From Paractinoplanes lichenicola (lineage in GTDB: Bacteria; Actinomycetota; Actinomycetes; Mycobacteriales; Micromonosporaceae), in contig NZ_JAENHO010000005.1 in assembly GCF_016785085.1 (NCBI RefSeq), positions 248,001-312,000 of the forward strand: 64,000 nt of DNA, in the 5' to 3' direction. Positions 1 through 7,308 of this stretch are shown one piece after another (position 1 is the first letter of the stretch; each line of letters begins with the position of its first letter). Below the pieces are notes generated by a model. The model was not told the origin of the DNA. It searched no databases and was given only the letters and a program-made list of their open reading frames with translations. The translations under genes and the position numbers were made by a program.

Positions 1-191
1 CGGTCGATGACCTCGGACGGGTCGACCTTGAGCTGGGCCCCGATCTTGACGGTGAGCTGATCGGCCCACTCCAGGGTGAGGCGACCCACCCCGGAGCGGC
101 CGGCGAGCATGGCGTCCCAGGTGGACGCGACGTCCCCGCCCAACGGGGTGGTCGCGCCGAGCCCGGTGACGACGACGTCTACGTTGCTCAT
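1..191 (-). CDS. fabF: Beta-ketoacyl-ACP synthase II, N-terminal part (runs off the window)
   Basis: Only the first 63 codons are present; the gene continues past the left edge. The N-terminus MSNVDVVVTGLGATTPLGGD is characteristic of KAS II (FabF), the condensing enzyme that elongates acyl-ACP with malonyl-ACP. The catalytic Cys-His-His lie outside the window. The ATG at 191 is one base beyond the acpP stop codon, so the gene is the last visible member of the fabD-fabH-acpP-fabF operon and is probably translated by coupling. The identification is firm from the N-terminus and operon order. Confidence 0.93.
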   Translation of the reverse strand, partial: MSNVDVVVTGLGATTPLGGDVASTWDAMLAGRSGVGRLTLEWADQLTVKIGAQLKVDPSEVID

Positions 192-192
192 G

Positions 193-435
193 TCAGTGGT
201 TCGCCTCGATGTAGCTCACGGCGTCACCGACGGTCTTGAGGTTCTGGACCTCGTTGTCGGGGATCTTGACGCCGAACTTCTCCTCGGCGGCCACCACGAC
301 CTCGACCATGGACAGCGAGTCGACGTCCAGGTCGTCGGTGAAGGACTTGCCCTCGGCGACGTCGTCCGGGTTCACGCCGGCGACCTCCTCGAGGATCTCG
401 GCGAGGCCCGAAGTGATCTCTTCGCGAGTAGCCAT
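193..435 (-). CDS. acpP: Acyl carrier protein
   Basis: An 80-residue acidic protein of normal ACP length. It carries the acyl chain on a 4'-phosphopantetheine arm attached to Ser40 of the DSLSMVE motif, presenting intermediates to FabD, FabH and FabF in type II fatty-acid synthesis. The sequence TDDLDVDSLSMVEVVVAAEE is typical of helix II. Start ATG at 435, in a 50-bp gap after fabH that contains a GAGAGGAAAC ribosome-binding site. It could in principle serve a polyketide synthase, but the operon order fabD-fabH-acpP-fabF indicates primary metabolism. Confidence 0.97.
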   Translation of the reverse strand: MATREEITSGLAEILEEVAGVNPDDVAEGKSFTDDLDVDSLSMVEVVVAAEEKFGVKIPDNEVQNLKTVGDAVSYIEANH

Positions 436-485
436 TGTCAGGTGTTTCCTCTCAAATGGTGGGGACTGCTCCGGTTGATCAACGC

Positions 486-1436
486 TTACGGACAGCGAAT
501 GACCTGGCCGGCGTAGGTGAGGCCGCCGCCGAAGCCGAAGAGCAGGACCGGGGCGCCCGAGGCGACCTCGCCGCTCTCGATCAGCTTCGACAGGGCCAGC
601 GGCACACTGGCCGCGGAGGTGTTGCCCGAGTGCACGATGTCCTTGGCCACGACGACCTCGGGGCCCAGACCCAGCCGCTTGACGATGCCGTCGATGATGC
701 GGGTGTTGGCCTGGTGCGGCACGAAGGCGGCCAGCTCGGACGGCTCGATGCCGGCCTTCTGGCAGGTCTCGAGCGCGAACGGGGCGAGCGCGGTGGTGGC
801 CCAGCGGAACACCGTCTGGCCGTCCTGCTCGATGTAGGGCTGCCAGCCCTCGATCCGCAGCGCGTCGCCCTTGTCGGGGGCCGAGCCCCACAGCACCGGG
901 CCGATGCCGGGCTGCTCGCCGTCGGCGACCCCGGTCACGATCGCGGCGCCCGCGCCGTCGCCGAAGAGCACGGCGGTTGTGCGGTTGGTCCAGTCGGTGA
1001 CGTCCGACAGCTTCTCGGCGCCGATCACCAGGGCGTTGCGCGACGCGCCGGCCCGGATCGCGTGGTCGGCGGTGCCCAGGGCGTACGAGAAGCCGGAGCA
1101 CGCGGTGTTGAGGTCGTACGCCGCCGGGGCGTTGATGCCGAGGCGCGCCGCGACCCGGGTCGCCACGTTGGGGCAGCGGTCGATCGAGGAGCAGGTGGCC
1201 ACGGTGACCAGGTCGATGTCGGCCGCGGTCAGGCCCGAGGCGGCCAGCGCCTTCTCGGCCGCGAAGGTGGCCATGTCGGCGACCGTCTCGCCGTCGGCGA
1301 TGCGCCGCTCGGAGATGCCGACCCGGCTCTTGATCCACTCGTCGTTGGTGTCGATCGTCGCCGCGAGGTCGTCGTTGGTGACGATGCGCGAGGGCTGATA
1401 GTGCCCCATCGCGAGGATGCGGGTGCCGGCGGTCAT
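486..1436 (-). CDS. fabH: Beta-ketoacyl-ACP synthase III
   Basis: A 316-residue KAS III that starts fatty-acid synthesis by condensing an acyl-CoA primer with malonyl-ACP. In actinomycetes the primers include branched acyl-CoAs. The thiolase-fold catalytic triad is visible: Cys113 in NTACSGFSYAL, His241 in VPHQANTRIID and Asn272 in HSGNTSAASVPL. Length matches the family. The ATG at 1436 overlaps the fabD stop in an ATGA junction, so the two genes are coupled; the ribosome-binding site GGAGCAA lies inside the end of fabD. Confidence 0.97.
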   Translation of the reverse strand: MTAGTRILAMGHYQPSRIVTNDDLAATIDTNDEWIKSRVGISERRIADGETVADMATFAAEKALAASGLTAADIDLVTVATCSSIDRCPNVATRVAARLGINAPAAYDLNTACSGFSYALGTADHAIRAGASRNALVIGAEKLSDVTDWTNRTTAVLFGDGAGAAIVTGVADGEQPGIGPVLWGSAPDKGDALRIEGWQPYIEQDGQTVFRWATTALAPFALETCQKAGIEPSELAAFVPHQANTRIIDGIVKRLGLGPEVVVAKDIVHSGNTSAASVPLALSKLIESGEVASGAPVLLFGFGGGLTYAGQVIRCP

Positions 1437-2377
1437 CGTGTTGCTCCTTCGATCTGGTGCCCACTGTGCCGGGCGATCAGGTCGCGCGCGGCGGGCAGGT
1501 CGTCCGGCGTGTTCAGGGTGACGATCTCAGGGGCCCCTTCGCCCTTGAGCTCGCGCTTGACCAGCCCGGCCAGGGTGCCGGCGGGCGGCAGCTCGAGCAC
1601 GCCGGTGACACCGAGATCGGCCAGCGTGCGCATCACCAGATCCCAGCGGACGGGCGCGGTGACCTGGCGGACCAGGCGCTCGACCATCTCGCGGCCCCCG
1701 GTCACGGCCGTGCCGTCGAGGTCGGAGAGCAGCGTGCGGGCCGGGTCGGCGACGGTCACGCCACCGGCGACGGCGGCCAGCGCGGCCTCGGCCGGGGCCA
1801 TGTAGGGCGTGTGGAAGGCGCCGGCGACCTCGAGCGCACGGACGCGGGCCTTCTCGGGCGGCTCGGCGGCCAACTGGGCCAGCCCTTCGAGCGAGCCCGC
1901 GGCGACGACCTGGCCGGTGGCGTTGCGGTTGGCCGGGTGCAGCCCGTGCTTCTCGAGCGCGGTCAGCACCTCGTCGGGGTCACCACCGAGCACGGCGCTC
2001 ATCCCCGTCGGCTCGAGCGCGCAGGCGGCGGCCATCTCCCTCCCCCGTACGCCGGCCAGGGCGATCGCGGCCTCGGCCGAGAGCACGCCGGCGAGGGCCG
2101 TCGCGCCCAGCTCGCCCACGCTGTGCCCGGCGACCACGTCGACCTGCTCCAGCGGCAACTCGCCCGCGGCGAGCAGGGCGGCCGCGACCAGCAGCGGCTG
2201 CGTACGGGCGGTGTCCTTGATCTCGTCGGCCTCGGCGACGGTGCCGAGGTGCAGCAGGTCGACCCCGGCGAGCGCGGACCACCAGCGCAGCTTGGTGTCG
2301 GCGCCGGGCAGGTCGAGCCACGGAGTCAGGAAGCCGGGCTTCTGGGAACCCTGGCCGGGGGAGAGAACGGCGAGCAC
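1433..2377 (-). CDS. fabD: Malonyl-CoA:ACP S-malonyltransferase
   Basis: Loads malonyl units from CoA onto ACP for the adjacent synthases. The N-terminus LAVLSPGQGSQ, the nucleophile elbow GHSVGE with Ser86, and AGAFHTPYM with catalytic His189 are all present. I chose the GTG at 2377 (314 residues) because it sits directly before the LSPGQGSQ motif and is preceded by GGAAGAG at good spacing. The frame stays open upstream, but the extra residues look non-coding. It is the first gene of the fab operon, with its promoter in 2378-2531 between it and the upstream regulator gene. Confidence 0.95.
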   Translation of the reverse strand: MLAVLSPGQGSQKPGFLTPWLDLPGADTKLRWWSALAGVDLLHLGTVAEADEIKDTARTQPLLVAAALLAAGELPLEQVDVVAGHSVGELGATALAGVLSAEAAIALAGVRGREMAAACALEPTGMSAVLGGDPDEVLTALEKHGLHPANRNATGQVVAAGSLEGLAQLAAEPPEKARVRALEVAGAFHTPYMAPAEAALAAVAGGVTVADPARTLLSDLDGTAVTGGREMVERLVRQVTAPVRWDLVMRTLADLGVTGVLELPPAGTLAGLVKRELKGEGAPEIVTLNTPDDLPAARDLIARHSGHQIEGATR

Positions 2378-2531
2378 GTCTTCGACTCTTCCGGATCGGT
2401 CGCGGTTGCGGGGCTGGCGGCGTCTACCAAACCCTACGACTGCCGTTGTGGGAACCCTACAAACGTGCCCGGAAATCACTCCTTTTTGTCCGGAATTGAA
2501 GGCCTGCGAGCGGCGCGTTCGCCGAGGTGAG
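2378..2531 (-). promoter_or_regulatory. fab operon promoter region
   Basis: This 154-bp gap separates the FasR-type gene from fabD, both on the minus strand. It is visibly AT-richer than its flanks around 2440-2490 and is the only place for a promoter serving fabD-fabH-acpP-fabF. In Streptomyces and mycobacteria FasR-type proteins bind just upstream of fabD. I do not see an operator clear enough to call. Confidence 0.5.
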
Positions 2532-3728
2532 CTACGTCGCAGGATCGAGGCGCCCCACGGCCAGCGCGATCCGCAGGGCGAACGCGTCCCGCCCGTCCAG
2601 CGGCGACAGGCCGGTGACCTCGGTGACCCGTTTGAGGCGGTAACGGATGGTGTTCGGATGCACGAAGAGCTCGCGGGCGGCGCTCTCGAGCACCCCGCCG
2701 GTGGCGAAGAAGGCGTCCAGCGTCTCGATCAGCCCGCTGCCGGCCCGGGTCAAAGCTCCGTACGCGTCGTGACGCAGCGTGCGGCGCGCCTCCATGTCGC
2801 CGGCCAGGGCCCGCTCGGGCAAGAGGTCGTCGGCGGCCACCGGATTCGGCGCGCCGGGCCAGGCCGGGGCCGCGCGATAACCGGCCAGGGCGGCCCGGGC
2901 CGACTCGGTGGCCTGGTCGAGCGACGGCACGGCCGGGCCGACCACGATCGGGCCCTCGCCGAACGTCTCCGCCAGCGAGCCCGCGATGGCCACCGGGTCG
3001 GTCGCGCCACCCATCACCACGACCAGCCGGTCGCCGTGCACCCCGCCGATCACCTCGATGCGGGCCCGGCGCGCGGCCCGATAGACCGCGTGCAGCACTG
3101 CCGTGATGTCGCCGCCCGGCGAACGCCCCACGACCACGGCCACCGGCGGGGCGTCGGCCCAGCCGAGGGCGGCGGCCCGGCTGGCCAGCACGTCGGAGGA
3201 GTCGCCACGCAGCAGGGCGTCGACCAGCAGGGCCTGCAGCCGCGCGTCCCAGGCCCCCCGCGACTCGGCGGCGCGCGCGTAGACCCGGGCCGCGGAGAAG
3301 GCGATCTCGCGCGAGAACTTGAGGATCGCCTGCAGCAGCGGCTCCTCCTCACCCTGCGCGGCGAGCGCGGCCACCTCGGCCTCGGCCACGTCGATCGTGA
3401 CCTTGATCAGCTGCACCGTCTGGGTCAGCGTGATCGACCGGGCCAGCGCCCGCGGCGCGGCGGCGAACACCTCGTCGGAGATCTCCTGCGTGGCCGCCGC
3501 GACCACGCCGCCCGAGCGCAGCCACTCCACCAGGGAGCGGACACCGGCCTGGGCCACGAGCATGACCTGCGACCGCTGATCGGCCGGGAGGGCCCGGAAC
3601 CAGGGCAACGTCTCGTCCATCCGCGCCACGGCCGAGGTGGCCAGCACGCCGGCGTGCCGCTCGATCCGCCGCAGGGTGGCGGCGGGGGGCGGTTTGGCGG
3701 CTCCCCTGGGGGGTGCGGTCTCGGACAC
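2532..3728 (-). CDS. fasR: PucR-family transcriptional regulator of fatty-acid synthesis (FasR type)
   Basis: A 398-residue regulator encoded just upstream of fabD. The C-terminus carries the PucR helix-turn-helix (about residues 345-375, ELFVHPNTIRYRLKRVTEVTG), and a GGDEF-like CdaR-type middle region precedes it. FasR proteins of Streptomyces coelicolor and M. tuberculosis, encoded in the same position, activate the fab operon and sense long-chain acyl-CoA; the same role is inferred here from sequence and position. The start codon ATG at 3728 faces a 750-bp intergenic region, so the gene probably has its own promoter. Confidence 0.85.
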   Translation of the reverse strand: MSETAPPRGAAKPPPAATLRRIERHAGVLATSAVARMDETLPWFRALPADQRSQVMLVAQAGVRSLVEWLRSGGVVAAATQEISDEVFAAAPRALARSITLTQTVQLIKVTIDVAEAEVAALAAQGEEEPLLQAILKFSREIAFSAARVYARAAESRGAWDARLQALLVDALLRGDSSDVLASRAAALGWADAPPVAVVVGRSPGGDITAVLHAVYRAARRARIEVIGGVHGDRLVVVMGGATDPVAIAGSLAETFGEGPIVVGPAVPSLDQATESARAALAGYRAAPAWPGAPNPVAADDLLPERALAGDMEARRTLRHDAYGALTRAGSGLIETLDAFFATGGVLESAARELFVHPNTIRYRLKRVTEVTGLSPLDGRDAFALRIALAVGRLDPAT

Positions 3729-3876
3729 GCCCCCAGGGTGCCACGGGCGCGGTGACAGCCCGGTGCCAGCGTGTCTGGATCTTCCTGCTCACCGTTGACT
3801 TGGCCCTCCGCCGCCGACCACCCACCCGGGGGGCTTCCGGGGGAACTTAGCGGCGAAGTCAAATTGGCGGGCCGAG

Positions 3877-3916
3877 TTGTCCACAGGGGCGATGGGCGGG
3901 GTGGCGGTTGTCCACA
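3877..3916 (+). promoter_or_regulatory. Pair of DnaA-box-like motifs
   Basis: TTGTCCACA occurs at 3877-3885 and again at 3908-3916 in the same orientation, 31 bp apart. It fits the high-GC actinomycete variant of the DnaA box (consensus TTGTCCACA/TTATCCACA). The sites could bind DnaA as a transcription regulator or titration site. No AT-rich unwinding element or replication gene is near, so an origin is unlikely. Confidence 0.4.
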
Positions 3917-4141
3917 GGCGGGGTCTTTTGGCGCGGTTTCTGTGGGAGTGGCGTGAGTCGCGTCTGCGTGGTTTGTACCGATTTAGGCCTATAGTCCGGA
4001 GTAGCGGTGAGCCCCTGCCCCGACTTCGGTCGGTGACCTGGCATGGTGTCGTCCTAGCGTCGCCAGACTTGCGGCCGCCGGGGGTAAAAGCGGGCCGCGA
4101 GCTGCCGATCATTGAGCGCGAACATGCTGAGGGGAGGCGAG

Positions 4142-4381
4142 ATGACGGAACGGGACAACGAGACCGTGCCGGCCGTGGAGACGGCGGCCACGGCCCTTCC
4201 GGCGGTCGCCGTGCCGGCAGTCGAGGAGCTACCGGCCGACCAGGACGAGGTGGGTCCGGGTCCGAGCCGGGGCGCTTGCCGCACCGAGTTGCGGGGCTGG
4301 GCGGGCGCCCACCTGCACGGCGCGGTGCGTCCGCGTCGCCGGGCCGCGGGTCGCGGCCGCCCGCCGGGCCGCTGGTGCTGA
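4142..4381 (+). CDS. Possible short ORF of unknown function
   Basis: A 79-codon frame starting MTERDNETVPAVETA, preceded by a good ribosome-binding site (GGGGAGGCGAG). The first 45 residues have plausible actinomycete codon use and an acidic, Ala/Val/Pro-rich composition. The last 30 are Arg/Gly/Pro-rich and look like read-through of a non-coding frame, so the true gene may be frameshifted or shorter. It lies 98 bp ahead of the TetR gene and may be co-transcribed with it. I recognise no family. Confidence 0.3.
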   Translation: MTERDNETVPAVETAATALPAVAVPAVEELPADQDEVGPGPSRGACRTELRGWAGAHLHGAVRPRRRAAGRGRPPGRWC

Positions 4382-4479
4382 CCGGCCTCGCGGGGCCCGC
4401 TCACCCGACCGGGTGAGCCGGGCGGGGGCTGGTGGGCGCGTCCCGGCCGACGGCCCGCCGGGCCGGGAACGGTGAACCG

Positions 4480-5022
4480 GTGGACGACAAGAGACGGCTG
4501 ATTCTCGACCAGGCGATGGCCCTGGTCGACGAGCGTGGCCTCGCCGCCATGTCGATGCGGGCCGTGGCCGAGCGGGTCGGGCTCACGTCGATGGCCCTCT
4601 ACCCGTACGTGGGTGGCAAGGACGCCCTGCTCGACGGGTTGGTCGACCTGCTCGGCCTGGAGCTCGGCGACGACGTGGGCGGCGAGCGGCCGGACGACTG
4701 GCGGCATCGGCTGCGAGCGCTCGGCCGGGCCGTACGGGGGCTGGCCAAGCGGCATCCGGGCGCCTTCCCGCTGCTGCTCAACCGGCCCGCCGGCGCCTCG
4801 GCCTCCTGGCTGACCGCCGCCCTGCGCGGGATCCTGCACGACGCGCGGGTGCCCGACGAGCACATCCCGCGGCTGGCCCGCATGATCCTCGCCTTTCTGC
4901 TGGGCTACGCGACAGGCGAAGTGACCGGTGCGACCACCGTGGCGACCGACAGCGACGACGAGTTCGAGGCCGACCTGGCCGATCTCGTACGCCTGGTGGA
5001 GGTCGCCGTTCGAGTCGCGTGA
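4480..5022 (+). CDS. TetR/AcrR-family transcriptional regulator
   Basis: A 180-residue regulator. The N-terminal helix-turn-helix spans about residues 5-50 (ILDQAMALVDERGLAAMSMRA and then VAERVGLTSMALYPYVGGKD, the usual TetR pattern ending in a Y-x-Y-V-G-G-K-D-A-L recognition helix region). The C-terminal half is a ligand-binding domain like that of TetR_C proteins. GTG at 4480 is preferred because VDDKRRLILDQ begins the fold; a GTG at 4432 would add 16 Arg/Gly-rich residues. Its target is not evident: no transporter is adjacent, and the downstream genes encode a sigma factor and its partner. Confidence 0.85.
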   Translation: MDDKRRLILDQAMALVDERGLAAMSMRAVAERVGLTSMALYPYVGGKDALLDGLVDLLGLELGDDVGGERPDDWRHRLRALGRAVRGLAKRHPGAFPLLLNRPAGASASWLTAALRGILHDARVPDEHIPRLARMILAFLLGYATGEVTGATTVATDSDDEFEADLADLVRLVEVAVRVA

Positions 5023-5069
5023 TCGGCGTTCGGCACCGATCGGGGGCGTTTCCCGCCTATAAAGGGCCT

Positions 5070-5567
5070 ATGTCCGGCGACAAGAAATCTGTCGAGAGCG
5101 ACGACGTGGCCCTGCGCGAGTTCGTGGCCAGTCGCCTGCCCCAGCTGCGCCGTACGGCCTTTTTGATGTGCGGCGACTGGCAGATGGCCGCCGAGCTGAC
5201 CCGGGAGACCCTGGCCCGCCTGGTGGCCGACAGCCGGCGCGGCGCGGTGGCCGACCCGGACGTCTTCGCCTGGTCCGAGCTGATGGAGGCGTGCCGCCGC
5301 CGCAACCGGCGCCGCGAGCACGTCTTCGTGGCCTCGGCCGGGGCGGCCGGCGTCGAGGCCGAGTCGATCCTGCTGCTGGACGCCCTGCACAAGCTCACCC
5401 CGCGCTGCCGGGCCGTGCTGGTGCTGCGCTACTGGGACGGCTTCGACGTGGACGCCACGGGCGCGATGCTCGACCTGGCCGACGAGCAGGTCTCCGCGTA
5501 CGAGCGGGCCGGCCTGGCCGCCCTGGAGAAGCTGCTCAGCGAGTCCGAGGCAGCGATGGCCGGATGA
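5070..5567 (+). CDS. ECF RNA polymerase sigma factor (SigE-like actinobacterial group)
   Basis: A 165-residue extracytoplasmic-function sigma factor. Region 2 is in residues 10-75 (FVASRLPQLRRTAFLMCGDW), and region 4 is in residues 105-160 (LHKLTPRCRAVLVLRYWDGF, then the helix-turn-helix). ATG at 5070 is chosen over the upstream in-frame start at 5019 because AAAGGG precedes it and the family begins near here. The stop overlaps the next start in an ATGA junction, so the membrane protein that follows is its likely partner and may control its activity. Confidence 0.85.
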   Translation: MSGDKKSVESDDVALREFVASRLPQLRRTAFLMCGDWQMAAELTRETLARLVADSRRGAVADPDVFAWSELMEACRRRNRRREHVFVASAGAAGVEAESILLLDALHKLTPRCRAVLVLRYWDGFDVDATGAMLDLADEQVSAYERAGLAALEKLLSESEAAMAG

Positions 5568-6349
5568 GCGCGCCGCTGAGCCAGCTGCTGGAGCACGTGC
5601 TCGAGGGCGAGCCGCCGGTGGGCGACGAGGTCGACGCCGTCCTCCGCCGGGCCGACAAGCTGCGCCGCCGCCGTACGCAGGGAATTCTGGGTCTGGGCGC
5701 GGTGACCGCGGGCATCATCGTCGCGCTCGGCTACGTGCTGACCTCGACCCTGCTGGCGCCCCGCCCGGCCACGCTCGAGGCGGTCCCGACCACGGCCGGC
5801 ATCGTCGCGGTGACGCCGCCGCCCCTGCTCAGCCGCGCCCCGGCAACCGCCCCGGCGGCGTCGGACGCAGTGCTCGAGGTGATCGAGCCGCTGGTCGAGG
5901 GGCGTGAGCTGCGGATCGTGGCGGGGTCGGCCGAGCGGGGCAACGGCTGGCGGCGGTACGAGATCGCCGACGTGGACGGGCGGTCCCGCGGCACCGTCGA
6001 GGTCGCCGTGTTCGACGTACGCAAGAAGTGGTGTTTCCCCGTGGCGGCGGACCCGGACGAGTGCGCCCGCCCCGACCGCGCGGCCGGCCTGGAGTTCGTC
6101 CGCTACGACGACGTCAGCGACGCCGACCGGCAGGTGCGGCAGACCATCGCCCGGCGGCTCGGCGACGGCCGTACGGTGGCCGTGATGGCTGCCGGGGAGC
6201 GAGACGCCGGGGCGCAGCGCGGCAAGCCGGGGCTCACCGGCGCCCAGGTCGAGCAGGTCGCCACCGACGAGCGGGTGTTCGACGCCTTCGGCCGCAAGGA
6301 GGCCTGCGGCAAGGGGTGCCCCGATTTCAGCACCCCGGTCGAGGACTAG
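5564..6349 (+). CDS. Single-pass membrane protein, putative partner of the ECF sigma factor
   Basis: 261 residues. The N-terminal ~38 residues are cytoplasmic and end in a basic ADKLRRRRTQG stretch. One transmembrane helix follows (about 39-62), then an extracytoplasmic part. Such proteins are often coupled to SigE-like ECF factors and are presumed anti-sigma or co-regulatory proteins. No zinc-binding HxxxCxxC anti-sigma motif is visible; the cysteines are in the outer domain (CGKGC near the C-terminus). Four bases at 6346-6349 (ctag) provide stop codons for this gene and for the convergent gene. The anti-sigma role is inference. Confidence 0.7.
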   Translation: MSAPLSQLLEHVLEGEPPVGDEVDAVLRRADKLRRRRTQGILGLGAVTAGIIVALGYVLTSTLLAPRPATLEAVPTTAGIVAVTPPPLLSRAPATAPAASDAVLEVIEPLVEGRELRIVAGSAERGNGWRRYEIADVDGRSRGTVEVAVFDVRKKWCFPVAADPDECARPDRAAGLEFVRYDDVSDADRQVRQTIARRLGDGRTVAVMAAGERDAGAQRGKPGLTGAQVEQVATDERVFDAFGRKEACGKGCPDFSTPVED

Positions 6350-7014
6350 ACCCGGCGGCGGATCAGGAACGCGATGCCCGCCAGGCCGGCGAAGATGACG
6401 ACCAGCACCGCGCCGTTGAGCAGGAAGAGCCGGCGGATGTCGCCGAGCACCTGGTCGACGCCCCCGGCCGCCTCGGTGTCGACGTCGAGATCCTGACCGA
6501 CGCCACCGCCGATGCCGCCGCCGACCACGTCCGGCTTCGCCTTGAGCGGCACGCCGCTGACCCGCAGCGTCTCGGGCATGGTGAGCCGGCCGTAGAACCA
6601 GCCCTCGGCCGCCTTCTTGCCGCCCGGCTGCTTGGCCGGGCGGTGCGCCCGCGGGCCGCCGGCCGCCGAGGGGAACACCTCGTACGTCTGCAGGCCGGTC
6701 TTGCCGGACAGCACGGTGAGCGTGTATTTCGCGCCGAGCTTGTCGGCGGGCAGCGCGGCCGTCTGCGACCGGGCCGAGAACATCCAGTTGACCTCGCTCA
6801 GCAGGCTCGAGAAGAGCCGCTTGCTCTCGGCCTGGGTGATGACGATCTTGTCGTCGATGCCCTTGCCGGTGATCTGGATGATGTTCGGCTTCGGTGCCGG
6901 CTTCGGCGCGCCCTCCGCGTGGGCGGCGGCGGGTGCGAGCCCGATCGCCATCGCGGCCGTCGCCACGAGCACTCCGGTCGCCGCCGCGAACCGCGTGATC
7001 GCCCCTCGAACCAT
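6346..7014 (-). CDS. Secreted, C-terminally membrane-anchored protein of unknown function
   Basis: 222 residues with a Sec signal peptide (about 1-33, ending AAAHAEG), an extracytoplasmic domain, and a C-terminal helix (about 197-217, AVLVVIFAGLAGIAFLIRRRV) followed by arginines, giving a type I membrane protein. A glycine-rich linker (GGGIGGGVGQDL) precedes the anchor. I chose ATG 7014 because GGGGAGG lies at correct spacing; longer in-frame starts would bury the signal peptide. I recognise no named domain. It is downstream of gltX on the same strand but 294 bp away. Confidence 0.75.
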   Translation of the reverse strand: MVRGAITRFAAATGVLVATAAMAIGLAPAAAHAEGAPKPAPKPNIIQITGKGIDDKIVITQAESKRLFSSLLSEVNWMFSARSQTAALPADKLGAKYTLTVLSGKTGLQTYEVFPSAAGGPRAHRPAKQPGGKKAAEGWFYGRLTMPETLRVSGVPLKAKPDVVGGGIGGGVGQDLDVDTEAAGGVDQVLGDIRRLFLLNGAVLVVIFAGLAGIAFLIRRRV

Positions 7015-7308
7015 CGTCCGGCCTCCCCGCCCCGTGGTGGACATGGCTGCGCGAGCCATCAGCCGCGCACCTGCCGTGGCGCGACCGAGACCCTCAGCCT
7101 TCCCGAGCCGAGGCCCGGACGCATCTCGGGCCGCACGAATTGTTGTCATCCGGAGGATGACTTTCGAGACGACGACGGCCGTTGATCAGTGGCGAGATAG
7201 TACCGACTCCCCGCAACCCGAAAGGGGCCCGGTCACCCGCTCAGCGGATTTCACCACCGTTACGGCGGCGGGCGAATGGCCGACCGGACCCCAAATGCGG
7301 TAGAAGGG

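Larger units (their letters stand above)
3729..4479. other. 750-bp intergenic region between divergent regulators
   Basis: This region lies between the minus-strand fasR gene and the plus-strand TetR gene. It contains two TTGTCCACA motifs (3877 and 3908), a stretch around 3965-4010 that is less GC-rich and resembles a promoter, and a possible short ORF at 4142-4381 preceded by GGGGAGGCGAG. I see no other convincing gene; the longer frames crossing it have unnatural Arg/Gly/Pro-rich composition. Confidence 0.6.

Noticed and set aside
3877..3916. Chromosomal replication origin
   Set aside because: Only two DnaA-like boxes, no dnaA/dnaN/gyr genes and no AT-rich unwinding region.
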